Assembly (NCBI GenBank): GCA_900299245.1
Contig: OMJA01000332.1
Span: 1 to 33,775 of the forward strand
DNA from: Nitrospiraceae bacterium
GTDB taxonomy: Bacteria; Nitrospirota; Nitrospiria; Nitrospirales; Nitrospiraceae
Reading direction: 5' to 3'
DNA: 33,775 nucleotides
Numbering within the stretch: position 1 is the stretch's first letter; each line of letters begins with the position of its first letter. A program made the translations under genes and the position numbers. Under the pieces are notes generated by a model that was given only the letters and a program-made list of their open reading frames with translations, had not been told where the DNA came from and made no database searches. Positions 17,994 to 25,704 of the stretch are shown here, piece after piece.

Positions 17994-18795
17994 GACCGCT
18001 GTCTCCTGGAATGGAGGCCTGCGCATCCTGTTTCGGCGGACCGGGAATGAAGGCGTTGGTCCTGGCGATGTACGCTCGATACGCCGGTCTCCGGTCGACA
18101 ATGGTCTCTTCCAGCAAGGTCACCCCAGAAAATCTCAAAAGCAAGTAAGTCAGGAGCAGCGGCCCTGCGACTGCCCACCAGGCTCCGGCCGACAGAGCAA
18201 AGAGGAAAAATCCCCACCAGATCAGACATTCGCCGAAGTAGTTGGGATGACGGGAGTAGCGCCAGAGTCCCCGGTCCATCACCTTGCCGTGGTTCGCTGG
18301 GTCGGCTTTGAACCGTGACAACTGCCAATCTCCAACACTTTCGAAGATCATGCCGACAGCCCATACCGTCACCGCGAGGACATCAAAAGCCCCCACATCG
18401 ACCGGCACGGTGAGCGCCGGCCATAGTGGCGTGGAAGTGATCCACGCGAGTCCCGCCTGAAACCAGAAGATGAGGCCAAGACTCTTCAGTACAAAATTCG
18501 GTTCATATTTCAGACGGATGTCTCGGTAGCGCCGGTCTTCAGGCTCACCCCAATTACGGTGGATGATATGACTCGACAGGCGCACGGCCCACAGCACAAC
18601 CAGCGTCAGGATGAGGGTGGTCCGTCCGGTATAGGACTCCGCACCAGTCGCATACACCGCCGCAGCGGCGAGGAGCATCAGGGCCCACACGCCGTCCACA
18701 ATGCTCACATCGCGCTTGAGGACACTGCCCACCCAGGTCAGCGTCGCCAGACCCAGAGTTGAAACCAGTCCCATGGCATAGAGCGAAAGACTCAT
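17986..18795 (-). CDS. DUF1295 family membrane protein (steroid-reductase-like)
   Basis: This 269-aa polytopic membrane protein (about 6-7 helices) belongs to DUF1295, related to 3-oxo-5-alpha-steroid 4-dehydrogenases and isoprenylcysteine methyltransferases. The C-terminal cofactor-binding signature is clear: GLWRYSRHPNYFGE, then LLLRFSGVTLLEE. The RP-YRAYIARTNAFIPGPPK tail also fits. These enzymes act on lipids at the membrane, though no substrate is established for this subgroup. The start overlaps the DUF2878 stop as ATGA and the 3' end overlaps the DUF6134-like start, so it is tightly embedded in the operon. Confidence 0.9.
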   Translation of the reverse strand: MSLSLYAMGLVSTLGLATLTWVGSVLKRDVSIVDGVWALMLLAAAAVYATGAESYTGRTTLILTLVVLWAVRLSSHIIHRNWGEPEDRRYRDIRLKYEPNFVLKSLGLIFWFQAGLAWITSTPLWPALTVPVDVGAFDVLAVTVWAVGMIFESVGDWQLSRFKADPANHGKVMDRGLWRYSRHPNYFGECLIWWGFFLFALSAGAWWAVAGPLLLTYLLLRFSGVTLLEETIVDRRPAYRAYIARTNAFIPGPPKQDAQASIPGDSGHV

Positions 18796-19337
18796 GCCGT
18801 CTTCTTCTCCAGCAGACCGGCATAACCGTCAAAACGAGCTGATAACGAGAGCAGTAGCGGCGTCAACACCGCCCAGCCGATGGCGAGAGCCAACAGCCCG
18901 GCTGGCATATTGCCGAATTGCAGCGCCCCAAGGCGGAGGCCACCATAGTAGGCGGCAGGGCCTCCGACAGCTCCAAACAACATCGCAAGGCCCCACCGCC
19001 CCCTCATCCAACGCAACGAAACATTCAAGAGGGTAGCGAAAAGCCCCCACAACGCCACGATCCAATAAGGGGCGACGTTCGAGAACACGATGCCCGAGGA
19101 ATACTCGAGCCAGCCCTGCCAAACCAACAGACTATCGAAGGCGAGTCCTAAGCCGAGTGAGAAGAGTACCAGTTCGAGCTCCGGTCTTGGCATGGGAGCG
19201 CGGAAGACATGCGTGAACACCACTGCGGTCGTCACAAGGAGGCCGAACCAGGGACGATGCGCGGCGGCGCTCAACACACCCGCAAACCAGCCGATCTGAA
19301 ACAGCACAACGTTGCTTACGATAGTCGTAGTGCTCAT
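18792..19337 (-). CDS. DUF2878 family membrane protein
   Basis: This 181-aa, highly hydrophobic protein has about five or six predicted helices and matches DUF2878 by its opening FQIGWFAGVLSAA, a PRPELELVLFSLGLGLAFDSLL block and a WGLFATLLNVSL segment. Function is unknown; it is a regular member of the DUF1295, CFA and lipocalin gene neighbourhood. The start lies two bases after the stop of the upstream methyltransferase and its stop overlaps the DUF1295 start. Confidence 0.85.
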   Translation of the reverse strand: MSTTTIVSNVVLFQIGWFAGVLSAAAHRPWFGLLVTTAVVFTHVFRAPMPRPELELVLFSLGLGLAFDSLLVWQGWLEYSSGIVFSNVAPYWIVALWGLFATLLNVSLRWMRGRWGLAMLFGAVGGPAAYYGGLRLGALQFGNMPAGLLALAIGWAVLTPLLLSLSARFDGYAGLLEKKTA

Positions 19338-19339
19338 CG

Positions 19340-20395
19340 TTATGACGCGCTTGCCGCGTGTTTTTCAAAAAGATAGTGACTGACGCCCCACTGACGGCCT
19401 TTCTCATAACCGAATAGTTCGGCACAGGCCATGAAGAAAAGACGCCACCGTCCCCACCAAACTTGTGCCTCTTCCCTGCCGTAGATGTGCTCGATCACAG
19501 GCCAGAGTGTCTGGCGGGCGTCATCCATATTGGCCAACCAGGCGTTGGCCGTCCTCTCATAGTGCGTGCCGTCCCAGCGCCAGCGGGCCACACAGGCGAG
19601 ATGGTCCTGACAGGCTAAGGCTAGTTCATCGCTAGGCATCATCCCACCTGTGAAAAACTCACGACTCATCCAATCGGCGGGCCCCCGGTCTTCAAACAGG
19701 TACGAAGCCGCGCGATGCACGAAGACGTGCAAGAAAAACCGTCCCTCCGGGGTCAGCCAGCGGCGGATGCGCGCAAAAAGCTCGGGCCAGTTCCGCATGT
19801 GCTCGAACATTTCCACCGACAACACCCGATCGAATTGCCCTGGATCGATCTCGAACCTGTTCATGTCGCAGGTAACCACCCGAATCCGGTGCTCTAGGCC
19901 GCGTTCTCTGACCTGAGCTTCAATGTACGCCCGTTGAGAGTGGGAATTGGAGACGGCCGTAATACGGCTACCGGGGTAGTGCTCAGCCATCCACAAGGTA
20001 AGAGATCCCCAACCGCATCCGAGTTCGAGAATGTTTTGTCCGTCATTTAGAGCGGCATGTAAACAAGTCTCGTGAAGGCCGGCCGCTTCGGCTTGCGCCA
20101 AGGTGGCCGCGCCGGCGGACCAGAACGCACTACTGTATTTCAAGTGAGGGCCCAGAACGTGTCCGAAGAAATCAGCTGTCACTTCATAGTGTTGCTCATT
20201 GGCTTTCTCCGCCAGGACAGCAATCGGGGCCCGGCTCATCTCGTCGATGAATCGGAGTTCGCGTTGGGCCGCGGTTTCGACATCTCCAGAACGAATCTCT
20301 GCGAGGCGCTGCTTGAGCAGCTGCCGAATTCCCCATCGGACTATCGCGTCCGGATAGAGCCCCCGTTCCGCCAGGGTCAAGATGAAAGGGGACAT
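19340..20395 (-). CDS. CFA-type SAM-dependent methyltransferase
   Basis: This 351-aa methyltransferase of the cyclopropane-fatty-acid synthase superfamily is distinct from the CFA synthase at the other end of the array. It has QHYEVTADFFGHVLG (a variant of HYDLGNDFF), SAM motif LELGCGWGSL at 123-132, and SVEMFEHMRNW at 193-203. It lacks an equivalent of the C-terminal YCEGGF active-site segment, so it may methylate rather than cyclopropanate its substrate. The ATG at 20395 was chosen because it has AGAGG seven bases upstream; the open frame extends to a GTG at 20419. A perfect 12-base palindrome lies 27 bases upstream. It heads the lipid-modification half of the array. Confidence 0.85.
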   Translation of the reverse strand: MSPFILTLAERGLYPDAIVRWGIRQLLKQRLAEIRSGDVETAAQRELRFIDEMSRAPIAVLAEKANEQHYEVTADFFGHVLGPHLKYSSAFWSAGAATLAQAEAAGLHETCLHAALNDGQNILELGCGWGSLTLWMAEHYPGSRITAVSNSHSQRAYIEAQVRERGLEHRIRVVTCDMNRFEIDPGQFDRVLSVEMFEHMRNWPELFARIRRWLTPEGRFFLHVFVHRAASYLFEDRGPADWMSREFFTGGMMPSDELALACQDHLACVARWRWDGTHYERTANAWLANMDDARQTLWPVIEHIYGREEAQVWWGRWRLFFMACAELFGYEKGRQWGVSHYLFEKHAASAS

Positions 20396-20421
20396 AGACG
20401 CCCTCTCTAAGGTACGCACAC

Positions 20422-20433
20422 GTGTCCGGACAC
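20422..20433. promoter_or_regulatory. Perfect 12-base palindrome in the gap before the CFA-type methyltransferase
   Basis: GTGTCCGGACAC reads the same on both strands and sits in the 52-base gap between the CbiX-like gene and the methyltransferase. This is one of the few non-overlapping junctions in the array, so an operator or internal promoter element is plausible. The half-site contains TGTCC, the core also seen in the 11-base repeats near 31.2 kb. No clear -35/-10 pair was found beside it. Confidence 0.35.
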
Positions 20434-20447
20434 CGACATCAACAACA

Positions 20448-20957
20448 TTATGAAAACCGCTTTACCTGCTCCCCCAAGGTGCTCGCAACGAGCTGAAGAT
20501 CGAACGGCCAGGCATAGCGCAGTTCGACGCCTGGATATTGCGGCCGCAGATGATCCAGAATCTCCGGTATCTCCACTTCCGAATGCGAGCCGCCTGGCGT
20601 AAACATCGTCGTCACGACGGTAATGTGTGTTGCCCCCTTCTTAATCAGTTCGTCGACAGATTCTTCCAAAGTCGGGGCGCAGAATTCATTATAAGCGACG
20701 GCAAAAAGTACATCTCCCAGGTTCACACGCAACTGAGCCGCCACGGCTTCCAGCCCCGCTTGATACGGATCCGTCTCCGGAGTCCTCGGCCACTGACGGA
20801 CTTTGGTATCCAGATCGAGTTCTTCCGCCGACATCGGTTGGTTAGCTGCGCGGCGCTGGCCCTCCAACCGTTTGAGTCTCGTCACTAACTCCTGCGGGCA
20901 CCCCTTGGGAATCCCGCCATGTCCTACTAAAATGACCCCGAGTTTCTTTGACATCAT
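20448..20957 (-). CDS. CbiX/SirB-like chelatase family protein
   Basis: This 169-aa protein of the small single-domain chelatase family includes sirohydrochlorin ferro- and cobaltochelatases. An N-terminal VILVGHGG (His13) and a later PGGSHSEVEIPEIL (His125) supply the two histidines usually involved in metal insertion, preceded by the EFCAPTLEESVDELIKKGAT helix typical of CbiX. Substrate is unproven. A role in tetrapyrrole or cobalamin metal insertion is suggested by family only. The ATG at 20957 overlaps the upstream stop as ATGA and has GGAG seven bases away; ATG 20954 is an alternative. It is placed downstream of photolyase and DUF523-DUF1722 in the same transcript. Confidence 0.8.
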   Translation of the reverse strand: MMSKKLGVILVGHGGIPKGCPQELVTRLKRLEGQRRAANQPMSAEELDLDTKVRQWPRTPETDPYQAGLEAVAAQLRVNLGDVLFAVAYNEFCAPTLEESVDELIKKGATHITVVTTMFTPGGSHSEVEIPEILDHLRPQYPGVELRYAWPFDLQLVASTLGEQVKRFS

Positions 20958-21358
20958 TTCCTTGCTCCTCTTGTTGACTTCCATGCTCGGATCGAACCAG
21001 CCTGCGTGTTCAAGTACTCCTGAAGATTGGTCTTCCCATAGCGACTCTCCGGATACACCATCCGAATAAATCCTGCCACTAATGCCATTAACTGTTTGAC
21101 CGCCGGCGTCTTCTCAGGGTCGGTGGCGGGCAAGAGACGAACCGTCACGGAATGCTCGTGACGTTTGAGTTGAATAAAGAAACTGCGTGCGACACCCTGT
21201 TCAATCGTCACCGAGTCCAGCAAAGCCTCCTTCCGGCTTCGTCCCAGATAACATTCCTGCACCTTCAGAATATCTGTGGCCGTCCGGTGCATAATCGGAA
21301 CGAACGCCTCAAAAATCCCCTGCAAATCTCCCGCGTGTTCCACGACGATATGCGGCAT
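20954..21358 (-). CDS. Small protein with CHMI/tautomerase-like N-terminus, function unknown
   Basis: This 134-aa protein begins Met-Pro-His-Ile-Val-Val-Glu-His, the style of N-terminus found in 5-carboxymethyl-2-hydroxymuconate isomerase and other tautomerases that use Pro-1 as catalytic base. The rest (for example RSFFIQLKRHEHSVTVRLLP) is compatible with that alpha/beta fold, but I cannot assign the family with certainty. It lies 12 bases after the DUF523-DUF1722 gene and overlaps the CbiX-like start. No transmembrane or signal segment is seen, so it should be cytoplasmic. Confidence 0.7.
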   Translation of the reverse strand: MPHIVVEHAGDLQGIFEAFVPIMHRTATDILKVQECYLGRSRKEALLDSVTIEQGVARSFFIQLKRHEHSVTVRLLPATDPEKTPAVKQLMALVAGFIRMVYPESRYGKTNLQEYLNTQAGSIRAWKSTRGARK

Positions 21359-21370
21359 ACCTGCTCATCT

Positions 21371-22324
21371 CTAGACATGATTCCGCAGCATCAGTTCCTT
21401 CGGGTGCGGATTGAGATAGACCTGATCGCGGATGTATGCCACATCAAACAAGTGAACATAATGTTTGACCAACGTGAGCGGGACAATCAGGGGCGTCAGG
21501 CCACGATGATAGTCATTGATCACATCCAACAACTCCGCTTTTTGCGGTGCCCCTAAGTGTGCCTTGAAGTAGCCCAGCATGTGCTGCAGCACATTGACAT
21601 GTTTGCGAACCGTCGCCTTCACCGCCAGGGCCTTCATAAATAACTCTCCGTACTTGACCGCCAACTCCCTGGGCCGATAGCGATCCGCCTGACCAACCAG
21701 CCGCCCCAGCCATTGATAATGCTGGACACTATGCGCCAACAGTAGGTACTTGTGGATCGTGTGGAATCGCACGACCGCTTGCCTAGTCACTCCATCCTCG
21801 AGCAAATCCTGATAGCGTCGATAGCAGAATATCCGCTCGATAAAATTCTCTCTTAAAGGCGCATCACAGAGCCGCCCTTCCTCCTCCACGGGAATCAGCG
21901 GAAACTGCTCCGCAAAAGCCCGGGCGAAGATGCCGGCTCCGGTATGACTGGGCATGCCTTTTTCTGTGTAGACTCGGACCCGTTCCAAGCCACAGCTTGG
22001 CGAGCCCCGTTTGAAGACGAAGCCGGACAGATCCGAACTCCCCAACTCAGCCAGCCGACCCGTCGTCATCTTCTCCAGCGACCGCGTATGGTCTTGCCCG
22101 CTCTTGATGGTCAGCAGGCGGGGATGCGCCGGATCACCCACCAGTCGCATCGCCTCGCGAGGAGTCCCCAATCCGGCCTCAACCTCCGGACAGACCGGGA
22201 TCCATTCCACATAGGGGCCGAGCACATCGGTCAGAAAATTGTCGCGCTTATGGCCTCCATCGAACCGGACTTCGTCTCCGAGGAGACAGCGGCTGATCCC
22301 GAGCCGGAGAATGGCAGTCGTCAT
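21371..22324 (-). CDS. DUF523-DUF1722 fusion protein (YbgA-like)
   Basis: This 317-aa protein has two domains. DUF523 (about 1-150) shows GISRCLLGDEVRFDGG near the start and FKRGSPSCG, with conserved cysteines that could bind a metal or iron-sulfur cluster. DUF1722 (about 190-310), the YbgA domain, shows FHTIHKYLLLAHS and a terminal LNPHPKELMLRN. In many bacteria, including E. coli (ybgA-phrB), the YbgA domain gene is next to photolyase, as here, where its start overlaps the photolyase stop as ATGA. The biochemical role is not established; the linkage suggests a part in photo-damage repair or cofactor supply. Confidence 0.9.
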   Translation of the reverse strand: MTTAILRLGISRCLLGDEVRFDGGHKRDNFLTDVLGPYVEWIPVCPEVEAGLGTPREAMRLVGDPAHPRLLTIKSGQDHTRSLEKMTTGRLAELGSSDLSGFVFKRGSPSCGLERVRVYTEKGMPSHTGAGIFARAFAEQFPLIPVEEEGRLCDAPLRENFIERIFCYRRYQDLLEDGVTRQAVVRFHTIHKYLLLAHSVQHYQWLGRLVGQADRYRPRELAVKYGELFMKALAVKATVRKHVNVLQHMLGYFKAHLGAPQKAELLDVINDYHRGLTPLIVPLTLVKHYVHLFDVAYIRDQVYLNPHPKELMLRNHV

Positions 22325-23766
22325 GGCCTCACCTGTTGTTTTCCAAGATTCAAGTATTCCTCCCTGGCCCGGCGATGATCCACAAGAGGCGCAGGATACT
22401 CCCGCCCGATCCGGCAGCCGAAACGTTCCTGCTCGCTGACAGGCATCAGATGCGGCTCATGTATCCACTTGCTTGAGACCGGGGCCAGCTCCGGCACATA
22501 GAGTCGAATGTACTGTCCGTCAGGATCGAATTTCTTGCTTTGAAGCGCCGGATTAAAAATCCGGTATCCGCGCATCGCATCCGTCCCGGTCCCTGCGCAC
22601 CACTGCCAGTTGCCGTTATTCGCCGCCAGATCGGCATCGAGCAAGTGCTGCATGAAATACCGCTCGCCGCTCTGCCAGTCAATGCGCAGATCCTTAATGA
22701 GGAACGACGCCACGATCATGCGCACCCGGTTGTGCATCCATCCGGTCCGGTTGAGTTGACGCATCCCCGCATCCACAATGGGATACCCGGTCCTGCCCTC
22801 GCACCACGCCCGGTAGAAACGATCGCGTTCGCTCCCCGGCTCACGGGCAGGGGGCACCGCAACCTGGCGGAACGGCCCGTCGGCGACGCGGGGAAATGCG
22901 GACAGGACTTGCTGGAAGAATTCCCTCCAGACCAGCTCGTCGATCCACGTCAGCACATCGGCTCTCGACACCCGCGCGCCCTTCGAGAGGCTCCCCAGGG
23001 CCTGGGAAATGGCGGTGCGAGGGGACAGCGTGCCGAACCGGAAATGCGGCGACAACTTTGCCGTGCCGTCGATCGCAGGAAGATTCCGCCCGTCGACATA
23101 GGTGTGGATCGGACCCTTCACAAACCACGAAAGACGGGCCCTGGCACTGCGTTCGCCCGGCTGAATCCACAACGTGCTCTGGTCATACCCGAGATCGGCG
23201 GGGAGCGGCAGAGGTGGGGCTGCGGACGCAACCCCGGCTTTGACGGCCAACCGCGGCGGGGGAGCCGGAAGCGGAACCGGACGGACCTCCTGCCATTTCG
23301 CCCACCAGCGCGCTCGATAAGCACTATACCGTTGCAACGGTTCCCCAGTAGCGCCGCGAATCTCCTCCGCCTCGAAGACCACATGATCTTTGAACGTCCT
23401 GGCGCGAACACCTTGCTCCGCTAGCGCCAGTTGCACCTGACCGTCGCGTTCGATCACAGCCGGTTCATAGTCGCGATTCCAATACACGACATCAGCCTTC
23501 CATTCGCGCGCAGCCTGCACCACAGTGGCTGCCGGCTCACCCCGGCGCCATTGCAGTACGATGCCCCGTTCCGCCAAAGAAGAAGCCAGTTCCTGCAGGC
23601 AACCCAGCATGAATCCCACACAGGCAGGGCCGAAGGTCTGCCCGCGGAGCAGGGGATCATCGAAAACAAACAACGGAATGATCTCGTCACATTCTTCACA
23701 AGCGGCCGACAGCGCCGGATGATCCGCAAGGCGAAGATCCCGCCGGAACCAGACGATGCCACGCAT
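22321..23766 (-). CDS. phrB: Deoxyribodipyrimidine photolyase
   Basis: This 481-aa class I CPD photolyase-type enzyme uses blue light and FADH- to split pyrimidine dimers. The N-terminal antenna-domain Rossmann fold begins IVWFRRDLRLADHPAL. The FAD domain has RFGTLSPRTAI, WIDELVWREFF, YPIVDAGMRQLNRTGWMHNRVRMIVASF (split here: DAGMRQL, TGWMHNR, MIVASF) and the characteristic NNGNWQWCAGTGTDA and RIFNPALQSKKFDPDG. ATG 23766 was chosen because it begins at the first Rossmann strand and overlaps the preceding stop as TGATG; the open frame continues to 23829. Its position inside a lipid-remodelling stress array fits light-induced expression. Confidence 0.94.
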   Translation of the reverse strand: MRGIVWFRRDLRLADHPALSAACEECDEIIPLFVFDDPLLRGQTFGPACVGFMLGCLQELASSLAERGIVLQWRRGEPAATVVQAAREWKADVVYWNRDYEPAVIERDGQVQLALAEQGVRARTFKDHVVFEAEEIRGATGEPLQRYSAYRARWWAKWQEVRPVPLPAPPPRLAVKAGVASAAPPLPLPADLGYDQSTLWIQPGERSARARLSWFVKGPIHTYVDGRNLPAIDGTAKLSPHFRFGTLSPRTAISQALGSLSKGARVSRADVLTWIDELVWREFFQQVLSAFPRVADGPFRQVAVPPAREPGSERDRFYRAWCEGRTGYPIVDAGMRQLNRTGWMHNRVRMIVASFLIKDLRIDWQSGERYFMQHLLDADLAANNGNWQWCAGTGTDAMRGYRIFNPALQSKKFDPDGQYIRLYVPELAPVSSKWIHEPHLMPVSEQERFGCRIGREYPAPLVDHRRAREEYLNLGKQQVRP

Positions 23767-24203
23767 CAGGGCGCTCCTTCCGACGTTGAAGGCCGCGCGG
23801 TGGTCATCACCTCCTGATCGACGAACCACTGCCTCCGCCAGATCAGGTACAGCGCAAAACAGGCCGTCGTGAAAATGAACCCGGCCCTGACATAATGGAA
23901 GCCGAACGCCGCCTGGTTCATCACCTCGCTGACAATCCCGAATCCCGCATAGGCCAGGCTCAATCCCCAGGCCCAGGGACGCAACCAGAGAAATCCGTAC
24001 CCGATCAGCAAATGCACGGCCGGGGAGTGGAGTTTGATCAGAAAAGCCGAGGGCCCGGTCATGACCGCACCGAACAGCTTCAGCGCATAGGTGGGAAACA
24101 ATTCGATGATCACCAGATCAACCACTCCGACGATCATGAACAACCCGCCGAACAGCTGGATCGTTCGCCGGACCCGCCGATAGGCCGGTGATTCTGTCTG
24201 CAT
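23766..24203 (-). CDS. Four-helix membrane protein of unknown function
   Basis: This 145-aa integral membrane protein has about four helices. The first is near 15-35 (LFGGLFMIVGVVDLVII), the second near 60-80 (HLLIGYGFLWLRPWAWGLSL), then GFGIVSEVM and FIFTTACFALYLIW. I do not recognise a named family. Its ATG directly abuts the stop of the upstream gene (TAGATG) and its own stop overlaps the photolyase start, so it is obligatorily co-translated with photolyase. Confidence 0.75.
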   Translation of the reverse strand: MQTESPAYRRVRRTIQLFGGLFMIVGVVDLVIIELFPTYALKLFGAVMTGPSAFLIKLHSPAVHLLIGYGFLWLRPWAWGLSLAYAGFGIVSEVMNQAAFGFHYVRAGFIFTTACFALYLIWRRQWFVDQEVMTTARPSTSEGAP

Positions 24204-24752
24204 CTATTGCCTCCAGGCCTCAGGGAAGCTTTTCCACCAGGTCGCCGGATGAGCGGCCCGCCACCGGGTCTGTTCCTGCCAGAGCCGGTTAGTTTCATCC
24301 TGACTCAACCGCGTTGCCATCGCCGCACTCAGATCCGACTGTTGCCGGACACTCGTTTGGATCATCTCTTTCGCCATGCGCGCCAGTCCCCCGGGCGGAT
24401 CCACCAGATCCTCGATCTCGCGATAGGCCAGATTCAGATACAGCTGCTCCACCGCCGTCCAGCGTTCGTCTTGCGACAGTTGTTCCAGATATCCGTCGAT
24501 CGCGTGATAGACATAGGTCAGATGCACATAGGCACGGACCGTGGACATGTCGCTGATCGCCTTCTGGCACGACTCCAGTGCCCGTCGGTAATCGCCCGCG
24601 GCGAGAAAGAGATTCGTCTTTGTCAGGTCGGACACCGCCGGCCCGGCCTCCGCCAGGGCCGGCGGACTGCCGGTCGGCCAGTCGGCGAGTGAAGCCGCCA
24701 CCCCAAGTACTGTCGTGAAGACCAATCGACGAATCACCGGAGACCTCTTCAT
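24204..24752 (-). CDS. Exported helical (TPR-like) protein of unknown function
   Basis: This 182-aa protein has a signal peptide (RRLVFTTVLGVAASLA, likely cleavage after the ALAEA region near 33-36). The mature part is mostly helical. The FLAAGDYRRALESCQKAISD segment resembles one TPR motif, followed by helices rich in Tyr, Leu and Glu and a Trp-rich C-terminus (ATWWKSFPEAWRQ). It overlaps the upstream PDZ gene as ATGA. Together these suggest a periplasmic scaffold or partner for the PDZ protein; no enzymatic motif is seen. Confidence 0.72.
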   Translation of the reverse strand: MKRSPVIRRLVFTTVLGVAASLADWPTGSPPALAEAGPAVSDLTKTNLFLAAGDYRRALESCQKAISDMSTVRAYVHLTYVYHAIDGYLEQLSQDERWTAVEQLYLNLAYREIEDLVDPPGGLARMAKEMIQTSVRQQSDLSAAMATRLSQDETNRLWQEQTRWRAAHPATWWKSFPEAWRQ

Positions 24753-25198
24753 CGGGCTGGATTCCCGTGAGCTCCAGCCGGACCTTTCGGAAGCTTGTCA
24801 CCGGCCACACGCGTGATCGACAGCTCCCGCACGGCTCCCTCACCCTTCACGCCGAGCTTGACCGGAGTCCCGACGGTGCCGCGAATCATTTTTACAACCT
24901 GCTCATAGCTCTTACCCGCCGTGGGAATGCCGTCTACCGTCACGATTTCGTCGCCATGCGCCAGCCCCGCCTGATGCGCCGGACCTTCCGGATGCACCAT
25001 GCCGACATACAGCACCGCCGGATCGCCGATCCGCTCGGCTCCAACCTGCAACGACACGCCGATGACGCCGTTCGGCAGGGCCGCGTCATCGCCATGGGCG
25101 TAGGGAGACGGCATCGACGGACTGTCCGCACGAACCTCCGCACCGCACAACAGTCCCACCATCATCCAGCCGGCCAGATACGCTGTTTTCCTGTTCAT
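24749..25198 (-). CDS. Exported PDZ-domain protein without protease domain
   Basis: This 149-aa protein has an N-terminal signal peptide (hydrophobic AYLAGWMMVGLLCGAEVRA) and a single PDZ domain covering about 42-131. The PDZ core is GPAHQAGLAHGDEIVTVDG, with a following SYEQVVKMIRGTVGTPVKLGV stretch as in HtrA and CtpA proteases, but no catalytic domain is attached. It could present C-terminal peptides to another periplasmic protein, perhaps the product of the gene it overlaps. It lies 31 bases downstream of the DUF4149-like gene. Confidence 0.82.
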   Translation of the reverse strand: MNRKTAYLAGWMMVGLLCGAEVRADSPSMPSPYAHGDDAALPNGVIGVSLQVGAERIGDPAVLYVGMVHPEGPAHQAGLAHGDEIVTVDGIPTAGKSYEQVVKMIRGTVGTPVKLGVKGEGAVRELSITRVAGDKLPKGPAGAHGNPAR

Positions 25199-25229
25199 GA
25201 CATCCCTCCCTCATGTTGAATCACCACGA

Positions 25230-25691
25230 TCAGATCAACGCCATCAGCGTGCACCCGGCGAGCAGTACGCTCGAATTCAAATAGACCGAGCGCTGATGCA
25301 CGCGCTGCCACGACGCCTGAAGGACCGGGTCGACGACTCCTCGCGACTCCTGATCCTTGAGCCGGTCGCGTATCGCATTGCTGCGGGGCGTCAGCATCGA
25401 CTGACAATAGGCTTCGGTCAACAACACCAGGAGCCAGAGTCCGCCCGCCGTCATCAACCTCGCACTGCTTGTATGCATCGCCACCAGCCCGTTCACGGCT
25501 ATGAAACCCGCGACGGCCGTTCCCATGCCCAATCTGTAATAGGCGGGAAACAGCTGCCGCACCACTTTCCCGAATGGTTCTCGCTCCAGATTCTCCGCAA
25601 GGATCGGCGCTACCACGAACGACAGGAGCACGACTTTGCCGACGAGAATGGCAACGGCCAACGCATGGATAAACTGAACGAGCGCCTCCAT
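25230..25691 (-). CDS. DUF4149/TMEM205-like membrane protein
   Basis: This 153-aa protein has four predicted helices: 5-30 (IHALAVAILVGKVVLLSFVVAP), about 52-72, about 78-98 (AGGLWLLVLLTEAYCQSMLTP) and a C-terminal one. A conserved-looking RLKDQES and WQRVHQRSVYLN segment lies between the last two. The layout agrees with DUF4149, whose function is unknown. It starts 13 bases after the epimerase stop, so it is in the same transcript. Confidence 0.75.
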   Translation of the reverse strand: MEALVQFIHALAVAILVGKVVLLSFVVAPILAENLEREPFGKVVRQLFPAYYRLGMGTAVAGFIAVNGLVAMHTSSARLMTAGGLWLLVLLTEAYCQSMLTPRSNAIRDRLKDQESRGVVDPVLQASWQRVHQRSVYLNSSVLLAGCTLMALI

Positions 25692-25704
25692 GGTCCTTCC
25701 TCCT

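Noticed and set aside
22540-23424. 294-codon plus-strand frame inside photolyase
   Set aside because: Arg/Pro/His-rich shadow of a conserved photolyase gene; no ribosome site or motif.
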